A DNA stretch of 38,672 nucleotides, taken from Rhodospirillales bacterium CG15_BIG_FIL_POST_REV_8_21_14_020_66_15. GTDB taxonomy: Bacteria; Pseudomonadota; Alphaproteobacteria; Rhodospirillales; Casp-alpha2. Location: the NCBI GenBank assembly GCA_002781745.1, contig PFFW01000022.1, positions 1 to 38,672 of the forward strand, read 5' to 3'. Shown piece after piece: positions 27,644 through 37,146 of this stretch. The notes under the pieces are model-generated. The model did no database searches, had not been told where the DNA came from, and saw only the letters and a program-made list of their open reading frames with translations. Within the stretch, counting starts at the first letter, position 1; every line of letters starts with the position of its first letter. Both the position numbers and the translations under genes were made by a program.

Positions 27644-27662
27644 CTGGTCGACAAAAGACCAG
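27644..27662. promoter_or_regulatory. Hairpin/operator-like palindrome between tctB and tctA
   Basis: CTGGTC and GACCAG form a perfect 6-bp stem around GACAAAA. The left part also contains TGGTCGACAA, which has a GTCGAC core like FadR-type operators. It could tune the ratio of TctB to TctA or be an extra regulator site. Confidence 0.35.
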
Positions 27663-27729
27663 GAACCACGAAACACGACGGGCCCGCCGGCAACGACCGG
27701 CGCCGTCTGGGGAAACGAAGTAAAGAAAA

Positions 27730-29247
27730 ATGGAACTTCTCGGTCTTTTGTCAGACGGTTTTCTGGTCGCGTTCGAGCCGCTCAACCTCGGCCTGATCGT
27801 GCTGGGGGTTGTCGTCGGCCTGTTCGTTGGCGCCATGCCCGGGCTGGGCTCGGTCAACGGCGTCGCCATCCTGCTGCCCATGACCTTCCTGGTGCCGCCG
27901 ACGTCGGCCATCATGTTCCTGGCCGCGCTTTACTACGGCGCCATGTACGGCGGCGCGATTTCGTCGATCACGCTCGGCATTCCCGGCGCCTCGACGGCGG
28001 TGGCGACGACCTTCGACGGCCGCCCGCTGGCCATGCAGGGCGAGGCCGACAAGGCCCTGATCGCCGCCGCGCTGGCGTCGTTCGCCGGCGGCACGATCTC
28101 GATCGTTCTGTTCACCCTGTTCGCGCCGCCCCTGGCATCCATCGCCCTCGACTTCGGCGACCCGGAAATCTTCGCGCTGATGATCCTGGCCTTCGCGACC
28201 TTCGTCGGCCTGTCCGGCGACGACATCGCCAAGACCATCTTCTCCATCTGCATCGGCATGGTGATGTCGGCCATCGGCTTCGACATCATCTCGGGCGAGC
28301 CGCGCCTGGTGCTGTTCGACCTGATCGGCTTCCAGTCCAAGATCAACTTCCTGGTGCTGGCCATCGGCATCTACGGCATCGGTGAAATGATGTGGACCAT
28401 CGAGGTCAGCCGCGGCGACACCATGATGACCAAGGTTACCGTGTCCGTGGAGCGGGTGCTCAGCAACCTCAAGATCATCTGGGGCACATGGAAGGCCTGG
28501 CTCATGGGCTCGTTCCTCGGCTTCTTCGTCGGCATCCTGCCGGCGGCCGGCGCCACGCCGGGCTCGCTCATGGCCTACGGCGTCGCCAAGATGACCTCGC
28601 GCGAGCCGCAGAAATTCGGCAAGGGCGCGGTCGATGGCGTGGTTGCGCCGGAAGCGGCCAACAACGCGGCGTCCACGGGCTCGATGCTGCCCATGCTGAC
28701 GCTCGGCATCCCCGGTTCGCCGACCACTGCGGTGCTGCTCGGCGGCATGGTGATCTGGGGCCTGCAGCCGGGCCCGCGCCTGTTCGTTACGGAAACGGAG
28801 TTCGTATGGGGCCTGATCGCCTCCCTTTACGCCGCCAACCTGTTCGCGGTCATCATCAACATCGCCTTCATCCCGCTGTTCCTGTGGTTCCTGCGCACGC
28901 CGTTCACGATCCTGGCGCCGCTGATCTTCGTCCTGTCCATGGTCGGCGGCTTCGCCGCGACGGAGCGCATGTTCGACGTCTGGCTGATGCTGATCCTCGG
29001 CGTCGGCGGCTACCTGATGCGCAAGCTGGACTATCCGGTGGCGCCGGCGGTGCTGGCCATCGTGCTGGGTCCCATCGCCGAACCGGCGCTGCGCCAATCC
29101 CTTTTGATTTCGAGCGGCGACGTGATGGTGTTCTTCAACCGGCCGATCGCCGGACCGATCACCATCATCGCGCTGGTTCTGCTGTTTCTGCCGGCGCTTC
29201 AGGTCTTGTGGCGCCGCGTGCGCGGCAAAAGGCCGGTCGAGGGTTGA
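27730..29247 (+). CDS. tctA: Tripartite tricarboxylate transporter large permease subunit (TctA family)
   Basis: A 505-residue permease with about 11-12 membrane helices. Family motifs include GAMPGLGSVNGVAILLPMTF near the N-terminus, YYGAMYGGAISSITLGIPGA, the second-half repeat FVGILPAAGATPGSLMAYGVAK and TLGIPGSPTTAVLLGGM. The two GxPG-type repeats form the internal duplication expected for TctA. The ATG follows an AAAGAAAA stretch with a weak ribosome site. It closes the transporter unit and is followed by a GC hairpin before the gntR promoter. Confidence 0.94.
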   Translation: MELLGLLSDGFLVAFEPLNLGLIVLGVVVGLFVGAMPGLGSVNGVAILLPMTFLVPPTSAIMFLAALYYGAMYGGAISSITLGIPGASTAVATTFDGRPLAMQGEADKALIAAALASFAGGTISIVLFTLFAPPLASIALDFGDPEIFALMILAFATFVGLSGDDIAKTIFSICIGMVMSAIGFDIISGEPRLVLFDLIGFQSKINFLVLAIGIYGIGEMMWTIEVSRGDTMMTKVTVSVERVLSNLKIIWGTWKAWLMGSFLGFFVGILPAAGATPGSLMAYGVAKMTSREPQKFGKGAVDGVVAPEAANNAASTGSMLPMLTLGIPGSPTTAVLLGGMVIWGLQPGPRLFVTETEFVWGLIASLYAANLFAVIINIAFIPLFLWFLRTPFTILAPLIFVLSMVGGFAATERMFDVWLMLILGVGGYLMRKLDYPVAPAVLAIVLGPIAEPALRQSLLISSGDVMVFFNRPIAGPITIIALVLLFLPALQVLWRRVRGKRPVEG

Positions 29248-29258
29248 CGTGACCGCAA

Positions 29259-29285
29259 CGGCGGGGCCGAAGGGTGGTCCCGCCG
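29259..29285 (+). terminator. GC hairpin after tctA
   Basis: CGGCGGG and CCCGCCG are perfect 7-bp arms around a 13-base loop, starting 11 bases after the tctA stop. No T-tract follows, so it is at best a partial terminator separating the transporter unit from the regulator promoter. Confidence 0.4.
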
Positions 29286-29317
29286 GGCGGTGCGGGAGGT
29301 GAGGATAAGGGCGTAAA

Positions 29318-29351
29318 TTGCCAGAATCTGGTTTCTGGTGTATTGTATACC
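29318..29351 (+). promoter_or_regulatory. Promoter with overlapping operator before the FCD GntR gene
   Basis: TTGCCA (five of six) and TATTGT (four of six) are 17 bases apart. TGTATACC at 29344-29351 overlaps the -10 end and fits the FadR-subfamily pattern yGTM-KACy exactly. This geometry is expected of negative autoregulation by the GntR protein encoded just downstream. Confidence 0.6.
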
Positions 29352-29454
29352 ACAACGAAAGCCGCTATACCCTCAGGCCTTGCCGCCGGTGGGAATGCAG
29401 ACGGGAACCCGGCCGGCATTTCGATCAATGAATGGAAACTCCAGGGATGGGGCC

Positions 29455-30183
29455 ATGGAAAGAGAAGCCGAAAACATCGCGGAAACGGAGGGCGCCGGGT
29501 CGTCCGGGCTGGTCGTCCAGCCGATCGACGCGAACTTCTCTCTCAAGGACCGTATCTACGATTCTCTGAAGCAGGCGATCACCTCCATGAACATCTATGC
29601 CGAGGACGCCGAGCTTCGCCTGGACGAACGCAAGCTTTCCGAGCAGCTTGAGATCAGCCGCACGCCGATCCGCGAGGCCCTGGCCCGCCTGGAACAGGAA
29701 GGCCTGGTGCATATCGTGCCGCGCAAGGGCGTGTTCATCGTGCGCAAGACCAAGCGCGAAATCCTGGAAATGATCACCGTCTGGGCGGCCCTTGAAAGCA
29801 TGGCCGCGCGTCTGGCGACCGAGGTCGCCTCCGACGAAGACATCGCCGAACTGCGCACCATGTTCGCCGACGTCGAAAGCGAAGAGGCCAAGGCCGCCAT
29901 CGACGAGTATTCGTCCAAGAACATCCGGTTCCATCAGGCGATCCTGAGGCTCGGCGGCTGCAAGCTGATCCAGGAGATGTCCGACAACCTGTTTATCCAT
30001 ATGCGTTCGATCCGCGCCCGCACGATTTCCGAGGGCGACCGCGCCAAGCGGTCGGTGATCGACCATATGAACATCATCGAGGCGCTCGAACATCGGGACG
30101 CCGAACTGGCTGAACGGCTGGTCCGGGAGCATTCCATGAACCTGGCCCGGCACATCGAACGTTACGTGGATTATCTGGACTAG
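29455..30183 (+). CDS. GntR-family regulator with FCD domain, local regulator of the oxalate locus
   Basis: A 242-residue FadR-subfamily regulator. The winged helix-turn-helix spans about residues 29-98 ([21 protein letters not shown], wing [10 protein letters not shown]). The helical FCD effector domain follows (about 105-232) with His160, His204 and His226 at positions typical of the metal/ligand site. An in-frame GTG further upstream would start inside the operator, so the ATG after AGGGA was chosen; an ATG nine codons earlier lacks a ribosome site. The gene lies between tctA and oxc. Its operator-like sequence recurs before tctC and, less well, before the FAH gene. The effector is probably oxalate, oxalyl-CoA or a related carboxylate, by inference. 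Confidence 0.9.
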   Translation: MEREAENIAETEGAGSSGLVVQPIDANFSLKDRIYDSLKQAITSMNIYAEDAELRLDERKLSEQLEISRTPIREALARLEQEGLVHIVPRKGVFIVRKTKREILEMITVWAALESMAARLATEVASDEDIAELRTMFADVESEEAKAAIDEYSSKNIRFHQAILRLGGCKLIQEMSDNLFIHMRSIRARTISEGDRAKRSVIDHMNIIEALEHRDAELAERLVREHSMNLARHIERYVDYLD

Positions 30184-30269
30184 GGACGACCCATCTGGCA
30201 TCCGGCCTGTCGCAGGCAGGGAGGATGCTTGGCTTCGGTCCAGCGGATACCGCAAGGGAGAACAAAGAC

Positions 30270-32009
30270 ATGGGAAACACGGCTGCTGACACTCTGGCGC
30301 AAGAGGCCCCGGAGGCCGGTGCGCTTACGGACGGTTTTCACCTCGTCATCGACGCGCTGAAACTGAACGGCATCAACAACATCTACAACGTGCCGGGGAT
30401 TCCGATCACCGACCTGGGCCGCTTCATGCAGGCCGAGGGCATGCGCGTCCTGTCGTTCCGGCACGAACAGCACGCCGGATACGCGGCCGCCATCGCCGGC
30501 TTCCTGACCCGGAAGCCCGGCGTGTGCCTGACCGTCTCGGCACCCGGCTTCCTCAACGGCCTGACCTCCCTGGCCCATGCCACGACCAACTGCTACCCGA
30601 TGATCCTGATCTCCGGCTCGTCGGAGCGCGAGATCGTCGACCTGATGCAGGGCGACTACGAGGAAATGGACCAACTCGCCATCGCCAAGCCGCTGTGCAA
30701 GGCCGCATACCGCGTTCTGCACGCGGAAGACATCGGCATCGGCATCGCGCGCGCCATCCGCGCCGCCGTCTCGGGCCGCCCGGGCGGGGTCTATCTGGAT
30801 CTGCCCGCCGCCCTTCTGGGCCAGACCATGGACGCCGCCGTCGGCGCCAAGTCGCTGGTCAAGGTGATCGACGCGGCGCCGAGCCAGCTTCCGGCGCCGC
30901 ATGCCGTGGCCCGCGCCCTCGACGTCCTGAAGGGCGCCAAGAAGCCCTTGATCATCCTCGGCAAGGGGGCGGCCTACGCCCAGGCCGACGAGGACATCCG
31001 CGCGCTGGTCGAAAAGTCCGGCATCCCCTACCTGCCCATGAGCATGGCCAAGGGCCTGCTGCCCGACAATCATCCGCTGTCGGCCGGCGCCGCGCGCTCG
31101 CTGGTTCTCAAGGAAGCGGACGTCGTCATGCTGATCGGCGCACGGCTCAACTGGCTGCTGTCGCACGGCAAGGGCAAGCAATGGGGCGAGGCTCCGAAGA
31201 AGTTCGTGCAGATCGACATCGAGCCCAAGGAGATGGACTCCAACGTCGAGATTGCGGCTCCCCTGGTCGGCGACATCGCGTCCTGCGTCAAGGCGCTGTT
31301 GGACGGCATGGGCGGCAACTGGACCCAGCCGCCGGCCGAATGGTTGAATACGGTCGTGTCCAAGCGCGACGGAAACATCGAGAAGATGGCGCCGCGCCTG
31401 CAGAACAACAACGTGCCCATGGACTTCCATGGCGCCTTGGGCGCCTTGCGCAAGGTCATCGCCGACAATCCGGACGTGGTGCTGGTCAACGAAGGGGCCA
31501 ATACGCTCGACTTCGCGCGCTCCATCATCGACATGTACAAGCCGCGCAAACGCCTGGACGTCGGCACCTGGGGCGTCATGGGCATCGGCATGGGCCAGGC
31601 CGTTGCGGCCGCGGTGGAAACCGGTTGCCCGGTGCTCTGCGTCGAGGGCGACAGCGCCTTCGGCTTCTCGGGCATGGAGGTGGAAACCATCTGCCGCTAC
31701 AACCTGCCGGTCTGCGTCGTGGTGTTCAACAACGGTGGCATCTACCGCGGCACCGACGTCAACCCGACGGGCGGTGCGGACGTGGCGACCACCGTGTTCG
31801 TCAAGGACGCCCGCTACGACAAGATGATGGAGGCGTTCGGCGGGGTCGGCGTCTATGCCACATCCCCGGATGAACTGCTGCGGGCGGTGACCGAGGCCAT
31901 CAAGTCGGGCAAGCCGACCCTGGTCAACGCGGTCATCGACGAAAAGGCCGGTACGGAAAGCGGCCGCATCGGCAACCTCAACCCGCAAAGCGTCGTGTCC
32001 AAGAAATAA
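30270..32009 (+). CDS. oxc: Oxalyl-CoA decarboxylase
   Basis: ThDP-dependent enzyme that converts oxalyl-CoA to formyl-CoA and CO2. The 579-residue protein matches the Oxalobacter enzyme in length and key segments: [16 protein letters not shown], Glu66 in [11 protein letters not shown] (cofactor activation), [20 protein letters not shown], and the ThDP/Mg motif Gly460-Asp461-Ser to Asn487-Asn488 ([13 protein letters not shown]...[10 protein letters not shown]). [18 protein letters not shown] is specific to oxalyl-CoA decarboxylases rather than acetolactate synthases. The ATG has an AAGGGAG ribosome site. An in-frame start 15 codons upstream is not supported. It is followed after 40 bases by frc, the enzyme that supplies its substrate. 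Confidence 0.96.
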   Translation: MGNTAADTLAQEAPEAGALTDGFHLVIDALKLNGINNIYNVPGIPITDLGRFMQAEGMRVLSFRHEQHAGYAAAIAGFLTRKPGVCLTVSAPGFLNGLTSLAHATTNCYPMILISGSSEREIVDLMQGDYEEMDQLAIAKPLCKAAYRVLHAEDIGIGIARAIRAAVSGRPGGVYLDLPAALLGQTMDAAVGAKSLVKVIDAAPSQLPAPHAVARALDVLKGAKKPLIILGKGAAYAQADEDIRALVEKSGIPYLPMSMAKGLLPDNHPLSAGAARSLVLKEADVVMLIGARLNWLLSHGKGKQWGEAPKKFVQIDIEPKEMDSNVEIAAPLVGDIASCVKALLDGMGGNWTQPPAEWLNTVVSKRDGNIEKMAPRLQNNNVPMDFHGALGALRKVIADNPDVVLVNEGANTLDFARSIIDMYKPRKRLDVGTWGVMGIGMGQAVAAAVETGCPVLCVEGDSAFGFSGMEVETICRYNLPVCVVVFNNGGIYRGTDVNPTGGADVATTVFVKDARYDKMMEAFGGVGVYATSPDELLRAVTEAIKSGKPTLVNAVIDEKAGTESGRIGNLNPQSVVSKK

Positions 32010-32049
32010 CCACGCGCGCAAAAGCTACTCTCAAAAAAAGGAACGCACG

Positions 32050-33294
32050 ATGAAAGCTCTCGAAGGCGTCAAAATCCTGGACATGACCCACGTGCAGTCG
32101 GGCCCGACCTGCACCCAACTGCTGGCCTGGTTCGGGGCCGACGTGATCAAGGTGGAACGCCCCGGCGTCGGCGACGCAACCCGCAAGCAGCTGGTCGATG
32201 TGCCGGGTGCCGACAGCCTGTACTTCACCATGCTGAACCACAACAAGCGTTCGGTGACGCTCAACACCAAGTCCGACGAGGGCAAGGCGATCTTCACCAA
32301 GCTGATCCAGCACTGCGACGTCATGGTCGAGAACTTCGCCCCCGGCGCGCTTGACCGCATGGGCTTTTCCTGGGAGCGCATCCAGGAGATCAATCCGCGC
32401 ATGATCTACGCCTCGGTCAAGGGCTTCGGCCCCGGCCCGTACCAGGACTGCAAGGTCTATGAGAACGTCGCGCAGTGCGCCGGCGGCTCGGCCTCGACCA
32501 CCGGCTTCCGCGACGGCCTCCCCCTGGTCACGGGGGCGCAGATCGGCGACAGCGGCACCGGCCTGCATCTGGCCTTGGGCATCGTCACGGCGCTGTTCCA
32601 CCGGGAAAAATCCGGCAAGGGTCAGCGCGTCGAATGCGCCATGCAGGATTCGGTCCTCAACCTGTGCCGGGTCAAGCTGCGCGATCAGCAGCGCCTGAAG
32701 GCCGGCCCGCTTACCGAGTATTCCCAGTACGGCGAGGGTGTGCCGTTCGGCGACGCGACGCCGCGTGCCGGCAACGATTCCGGCGGCGGCCAGCCGGGCC
32801 GTATCCTGAAGTGCAAGGGCTGGGAAACCGATCCCAACGCCTACACCTACTTCATTACCCAGGCCGCCGTGTGGGAGAAGATCTGCGACGTCATCGGCAA
32901 GCCCGAATGGAAGGAAGACGAAAAGTTCGCGACGCCGAAGGCGCGCCTGCCGCACCTCAACGAGATCTTCGACGCCATCGAGGCCTGGACCATGACCAAG
33001 ACCAAGTTCGAGGTCATGGATATCTGCAACCCGCTCGACATTCCCGTCGGTCCGATCCTGTCCATGAGGGAAATCGCCGAGGAGCAGAGCCTGCGCGACA
33101 CCGGCACGGTGGTCGAGGTCGACCATCCCGAACGCGGTCCGTACCTGACGGTCGGCAATCCGATCAAGTTGTCGGACAGCCCGGCGGACGTGAAGCGGTC
33201 GCCGCTGCTGGGCGAGCACACGGAAGAGATCCTGGCGGAAATCGGCCTCAGCGCCGATGAAATCGAAATTGCGAAAGCGGGGGGCGCGGTCTGA
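32050..33294 (+). CDS. frc: Formyl-CoA:oxalate CoA-transferase
   Basis: Class III CoA-transferase that moves CoA from formyl-CoA to oxalate, regenerating oxalyl-CoA and releasing formate. The 414-residue sequence follows E. coli and Oxalobacter Frc almost segment by segment: [65 protein letters not shown], and the catalytic Asp167 in [24 protein letters not shown] and the GGGQPG glycine loop with [14 protein letters not shown] are also conserved and are specific to Frc within the CaiB/BaiF family. The ATG has an AAGGAA ribosome site. It is the second gene of the oxc-frc-formyltransferase-fhs unit. Confidence 0.96.
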   Translation: MKALEGVKILDMTHVQSGPTCTQLLAWFGADVIKVERPGVGDATRKQLVDVPGADSLYFTMLNHNKRSVTLNTKSDEGKAIFTKLIQHCDVMVENFAPGALDRMGFSWERIQEINPRMIYASVKGFGPGPYQDCKVYENVAQCAGGSASTTGFRDGLPLVTGAQIGDSGTGLHLALGIVTALFHREKSGKGQRVECAMQDSVLNLCRVKLRDQQRLKAGPLTEYSQYGEGVPFGDATPRAGNDSGGGQPGRILKCKGWETDPNAYTYFITQAAVWEKICDVIGKPEWKEDEKFATPKARLPHLNEIFDAIEAWTMTKTKFEVMDICNPLDIPVGPILSMREIAEEQSLRDTGTVVEVDHPERGPYLTVGNPIKLSDSPADVKRSPLLGEHTEEILAEIGLSADEIEIAKAGGAV

Positions 33295-33342
33295 TCCGCC
33301 CCCTTGCCGACCCGAGAACACCGACCCCAAGGGAGGACCCTT

Positions 33343-34266
33343 ATGCGTTTGATCCTTAACGGCCAGCAGGCCTTCGGCAAGGCCACGTTGGAAGCGATCC
33401 TGAACAAGGGCGAGGACGAAATCGTCGGCGTGTTCTGCGCGCCCGACAAGGAAGGCAAGCCCGCCGACCCGGTGAAGGAGTTCGCCCTTGAAAAGGGCCT
33501 GCCATTGTTCCAGCCGCCCAACTACACGGACAAGGAAGTGCTGGACCACATGCGCTCCCTCAACGCCGATCTGATGGTCATGGCTTACATGATCATCTTC
33601 GTGCCCGAGGAAGCCCGTAACATTCCGACCCACGGGTCGATCTGCTTCCACCCGTCTCTGTTGCCCAAGCACCGCGGTCCGTCATCCATCAACTGGCCGA
33701 TCATCGGCGGCGCCACGGAAACGGGAATCACCATCTTCTGGCCGGACGACGGCCTGGACGAAGGCTTCATCCTGCATCAGGACCGCATTGCGATCGGCCC
33801 CGACGATACCCTGGGCGACGTCTACTTCGGCAAGATCTTCGACCGTGGCGTCGAGATGATGCTGGAAGCCGTCGACATGGTGAAGGCCGGCAACCCGCCG
33901 AAGATCCCGCAGAACGAGGACGAGGCGACATACGAATCCTGGTGCCGCAAGAAGGACATGCAGATCGATTGGTCCAAGCCCGTCGCCGAGGTCTACAACC
34001 AGATTCGCGGTTGCAACCCGCAGCCCGGCGCGTGGACCACCATCGACGGCAACGAACTGTCGATCTTCGACGCCCGTAAGGTTGACGGCGACACGGGCGG
34101 CAAGCCCGGCGAGGTGGTCGAGATCGCGGACGATCATTTCCTGGTCGCCGCCCCGGGCGGCGCCATCAAGGTGATGCGCCTGCGGCCGCACGACGACAAG
34201 AAGATCACCGCGCCGGAATATGCGGCCAAAGTCGGCCTGCAGAAGGGGAAGGTGCTGGGCGCCTGA
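33343..34266 (+). CDS. Stand-alone formyltransferase resembling the 10-formyl-THF hydrolase domain of ALDH1L
   Basis: A 307-residue formyl-transferase fold protein. It resembles the N-terminal domain of 10-formyltetrahydrofolate dehydrogenase (ALDH1L) more than tRNA-Met formyltransferase: NGQQAFGKATLEAIL, GVFCAPDKEGKPADPVKEFA, GSICFHPSLLPKHRGPSSIN and TIFWPDDGLDEGFILHQD. Catalytic His103 and Asp139 are kept; the Asn of Fmt two residues before the His is Cys101 here. A C-terminal FMT_C-like domain (about 206-300, IDWSKPVAEVYNQIRGCNPQPGAW) is present, but no acyl-carrier or aldehyde dehydrogenase domain. The ATG has GGGAGGA. It lies between frc and fhs, so formyl-CoA, formate and folate are its plausible partners. 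It could transfer formyl from formyl-CoA to THF, or hydrolyse 10-formyl-THF. Confidence 0.85.
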   Translation: MRLILNGQQAFGKATLEAILNKGEDEIVGVFCAPDKEGKPADPVKEFALEKGLPLFQPPNYTDKEVLDHMRSLNADLMVMAYMIIFVPEEARNIPTHGSICFHPSLLPKHRGPSSINWPIIGGATETGITIFWPDDGLDEGFILHQDRIAIGPDDTLGDVYFGKIFDRGVEMMLEAVDMVKAGNPPKIPQNEDEATYESWCRKKDMQIDWSKPVAEVYNQIRGCNPQPGAWTTIDGNELSIFDARKVDGDTGGKPGEVVEIADDHFLVAAPGGAIKVMRLRPHDDKKITAPEYAAKVGLQKGKVLGA

Positions 34267-34341
34267 CCGGCGGCCGCCATCGTCCAGAGAAAACAACCAG
34301 GGCTACCCAGAGATCCCGATTGAGGGACGCGAGAGGAAACC

Positions 34342-36015
34342 ATGCCGAAAAGTGATATTGAAATCGCCCGCGAAGCCACGATGAAGCCGATCGCCGAGGT
34401 CGGCACCGAGAAGCTGGGCATTCCCGGCGACGCGCTTCTGCACTACGGCCCGCACAAGGCCAAGGTCGACATGAACTACCTGAAGTCGTTGGAAGGAAAC
34501 CCCGACGGCAAGCTGATCCTGGTCACGGCGGTGACGCCGACGCCGGCCGGCGAGGGCAAGACCACGACCACCGTGGGTCTGGGCGACGGCCTCAACAAGA
34601 TCGGCAAGAAGGCCATGATCTGTATCCGCGAGCCTTCGCTGGGCCCGTGCTTCGGCATGAAGGGCGGCGCCGCCGGCGGCGGCTACGCCCAGGTCGTGCC
34701 CATGGAGGACATCAACCTGCACTTCACCGGCGACTTTCACGCCATCGGCATCGCCCACAACCTGCTGGCCGCGCTGATCGACAACCACATCTACTGGGGC
34801 CTCGATCCGCAGATCGACAGCCGCCGCGTCGCCTTCAAGCGCGTGGTGGACATGAACGACCGCGCCCTTCGGGTGATCACCAACTCGCTGGGCGGCGTCG
34901 CCAACGGCTTCCCCCGCGAGGACGGTTTCGACATCGTCGTGGCGTCGGAAATCATGGCCATCTTCTGCCTGGCCACCGATCTGCAGGACCTGACCAACCG
35001 TATCGGCAATATCGTCATCGGCCAGAACCGCAACCGCGAACCCATCTATGCGCGCGACGTCAAGGGCCCGGGCCCGATGTCCGTGCTGCTGAAGGAAGCC
35101 ATTGCGCCGAACCTGGTGCAGACCCTGGAAAACAACCCGGCCTTCATCCACGGCGGTCCGTTCGCCAACATCGCGCACGGCTGCAACTCGGTGATCGCCA
35201 CCAAGTCGGCGCTCAAGCTCGCCGACTACGTGGTCACCGAGGCCGGCTTCGGCGCCGACCTGGGCGCCGAGAAGTTCTTCGACATCAAGTGCCGCAAGGC
35301 CGGCCTCAAGCCGGCGGCGGCCGTCATCGTCGCCACCGTTCGCGCGCTAAAGATGCACGGTGGCGTCGCCAAGGCCGACCTGGGCACGGAGAACGTGGAT
35401 GCGGTGAAGAAGGGTTGCGAAAACCTGATCCGCCACATCCGCAATACGAAGAGCTTCGGCGTGCCCGTGACGGTCTCCATCAATAACTTCATCACCGACA
35501 CCGACGCGGAACTGAACGCCGTCAAGGCGGCGGCCGAAGCGGAAGGCGTGAAGGCCTTCATCGCCACCCACTGGGCCGACGGCAGCGCCGGCACCGAGGA
35601 ACTGGCCAGGCACGTTGTCGAACTGGCTGACGGCGGAGCGGCGGACTTCAAACCCCTCTATCCGGACGACATGCCGCTCCGTGACAAGGTCGAAACCATC
35701 GTCAAGAAGATCTACGGCGGCGACGGAATCACCTGTGACGGCGCCATCGAGAAGCGCTTCGAGGAACTGCAGAAGGACTATGGGCATTTCCCGGTCTGCA
35801 TGGCCAAGACGCAATACAGCTTCTCGACCGATCCGGATCTCAAGGGCGCGCCGACGGGCTTCACCGTGCCGATCCGCGAACTGCGGCTGTCGGCGGGGGC
35901 CGAGTTCATCGTCGCGGTGACCGGCGCCATCATGACGATGCCCGGTCTGCCCAAGGTGCCGTCGGCCAACAACATCTATCTCAACGAACAGGGCCAGATC
36001 GAAGGCCTGTTCTAG
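34342..36015 (+). CDS. fhs: Formate-tetrahydrofolate ligase
   Basis: ATP-dependent synthesis of 10-formyl-THF from formate and THF. The 557-residue length is standard. Recognisable parts are the N-terminal [14 protein letters not shown], the P-loop [10 protein letters not shown] at residues 65-74, [33 protein letters not shown] and the folate region near [14 protein letters not shown]. The ATG follows GAGAGGAAA. Gene position behind oxc, frc and the formyltransferase shows that formate from oxalate is directed into one-carbon metabolism. A strong GC hairpin follows the stop. Confidence 0.97.
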   Translation: MPKSDIEIAREATMKPIAEVGTEKLGIPGDALLHYGPHKAKVDMNYLKSLEGNPDGKLILVTAVTPTPAGEGKTTTTVGLGDGLNKIGKKAMICIREPSLGPCFGMKGGAAGGGYAQVVPMEDINLHFTGDFHAIGIAHNLLAALIDNHIYWGLDPQIDSRRVAFKRVVDMNDRALRVITNSLGGVANGFPREDGFDIVVASEIMAIFCLATDLQDLTNRIGNIVIGQNRNREPIYARDVKGPGPMSVLLKEAIAPNLVQTLENNPAFIHGGPFANIAHGCNSVIATKSALKLADYVVTEAGFGADLGAEKFFDIKCRKAGLKPAAAVIVATVRALKMHGGVAKADLGTENVDAVKKGCENLIRHIRNTKSFGVPVTVSINNFITDTDAELNAVKAAAEAEGVKAFIATHWADGSAGTEELARHVVELADGGAADFKPLYPDDMPLRDKVETIVKKIYGGDGITCDGAIEKRFEELQKDYGHFPVCMAKTQYSFSTDPDLKGAPTGFTVPIRELRLSAGAEFIVAVTGAIMTMPGLPKVPSANNIYLNEQGQIEGLF

Positions 36016-36030
36016 GGAGCGAACCGGGCG

Positions 36031-36056
36031 CCGCCGCCGGGGGGACCCGGCGGCGG
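36031..36056 (+). terminator. Very stable GC hairpin after fhs
   Basis: CCGCCGCCGGG and CCCGGCGGCGG are perfect 11-bp arms with a GGGA loop, starting 16 bases after the fhs stop. There is no T-tract. It probably marks partial termination or mRNA 3'-end protection between fhs and the stress-protein gene. Confidence 0.5.
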
Positions 36057-36092
36057 ACACCGGCAACAAATTTCAACGTCGGGAGGACGTCC

Positions 36093-36947
36093 ATGAGCAT
36101 CCGTAACATTCTTGTTCCCGTGCGCGGCGACGGAAAGGGCGAACAGGTCCTGAACGCCGCGGTGGTGCTTGCGAAGAAATTCCATGCTCACATCGACGTC
36201 GTCCATGCCCGCATGCGGCCCGACGATATGCTGACCTTCGGCGCCGCAGCCACGGGCATGCGCGAAGCGGTCAAGGAAATCGCCGAAACCCATGCCGCCA
36301 ACGAAGAAGCACGGGTGAAAAAGCTGTACGAGGACTATTGCAGCGCGCACGGCGTGGAGAACATCTCCCAGCCGCGCAACGGCGAGAAGGGTGTCAGTGC
36401 CTCGTGGCACGAGGAACAGGGGCATCAGGCTACCGTCGTCGCCCGCCGCGGGCGCCTGACGGACGTCATCTTCGTCGCCCAGCCGGAAGGGCAGGTGGGC
36501 GTCAATACCTTCGAGGCCGCGCTGATGGAGACCGGCAAGCCGGTGGTCAGCGTGCCGTCCGAGGAGGTCAAGGAAATCGGCCGAAACATCGCCATCGCCT
36601 GGAACGGCAGCGCCGAGGTCGCGGCGGCCGTCACCACCTCGCGGCCCATCGTCGAGGCGGCGGAAAAGCTGTTGATCCTGTCCGCCCCGGAGACGCATGG
36701 CGACGAATTGCCGGCGGCGGACCTCGCCGAATACCTTCGCTGGCACGGCCAGAAGAGCGAGATCAGTATCCTCGAGTGCGGTCCCCATGAGGTCGGCCAG
36801 GCGCTGCTCAAGGCATGCGTCGACAACGGCATCGACCTGCTGATCATGGGCGGTTACGCCCATGCCCGCCGGCACGACTTCAAGATCGGCGGCGTCACCC
36901 AGTACGTGGTCGAGAACGCAAAGATCCCCGTCTTGTTCCATCATTAG
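36093..36947 (+). CDS. Tandem-domain universal stress protein
   Basis: A 284-residue protein with two UspA-like domains: residues 1 to about 155 (start RNILVPVRGDGKGEQVL) and about 165-284 (start RNIAIAWNGSAEVAAAV, ending LLIMGGYAHARRHDFKIGGVTQYVVENAKIPVLFHH). The second domain keeps the G-2x-G-9x-G-like nucleotide loop (MGGYAHARRHDFKIGGVT with changes); the first is degenerate there. It would be cytoplasmic. The ATG has a GGGAGGA ribosome site. The function in the oxalate locus is unknown; handling acid or formate stress is a guess. Confidence 0.85.
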   Translation: MSIRNILVPVRGDGKGEQVLNAAVVLAKKFHAHIDVVHARMRPDDMLTFGAAATGMREAVKEIAETHAANEEARVKKLYEDYCSAHGVENISQPRNGEKGVSASWHEEQGHQATVVARRGRLTDVIFVAQPEGQVGVNTFEAALMETGKPVVSVPSEEVKEIGRNIAIAWNGSAEVAAAVTTSRPIVEAAEKLLILSAPETHGDELPAADLAEYLRWHGQKSEISILECGPHEVGQALLKACVDNGIDLLIMGGYAHARRHDFKIGGVTQYVVENAKIPVLFHH

Positions 36948-37075
36948 GGACCACGCCGGGGCCGTTTTCCCGCACCGTTTCCACGATCAGGAATAATTCC
37001 CGCTTTCGCTGCGGTGCGTCATCGCGATTTGTTGATGGCACTGCTCCGGCTGGCTAATGTCGCTCCCCGTCTGGG

Positions 37076-37085
37076 ATGTATACAA
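37076..37085. promoter_or_regulatory. GTATAC-centred palindrome before the FAH-family gene
   Basis: ATGTATACAA shares the GTATAC core with the sites before tctC and the FCD regulator. One outer position departs from the best pattern. It lies about 60 bases before the gene start, a position suitable for an operator. Confidence 0.4.
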
Positions 37086-37146
37086 TTCCGCTCGGGTCGA
37101 CGGCGGCCGGCGGAAACAGCAGTCAACCGTGTGGGGAAATATCACC

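Noticed and set aside
37057-37146. Upstream ATG for the FAH-family gene
   Set aside because: The added 30 residues show no family resemblance and would include the GTATAC palindrome in coding sequence.
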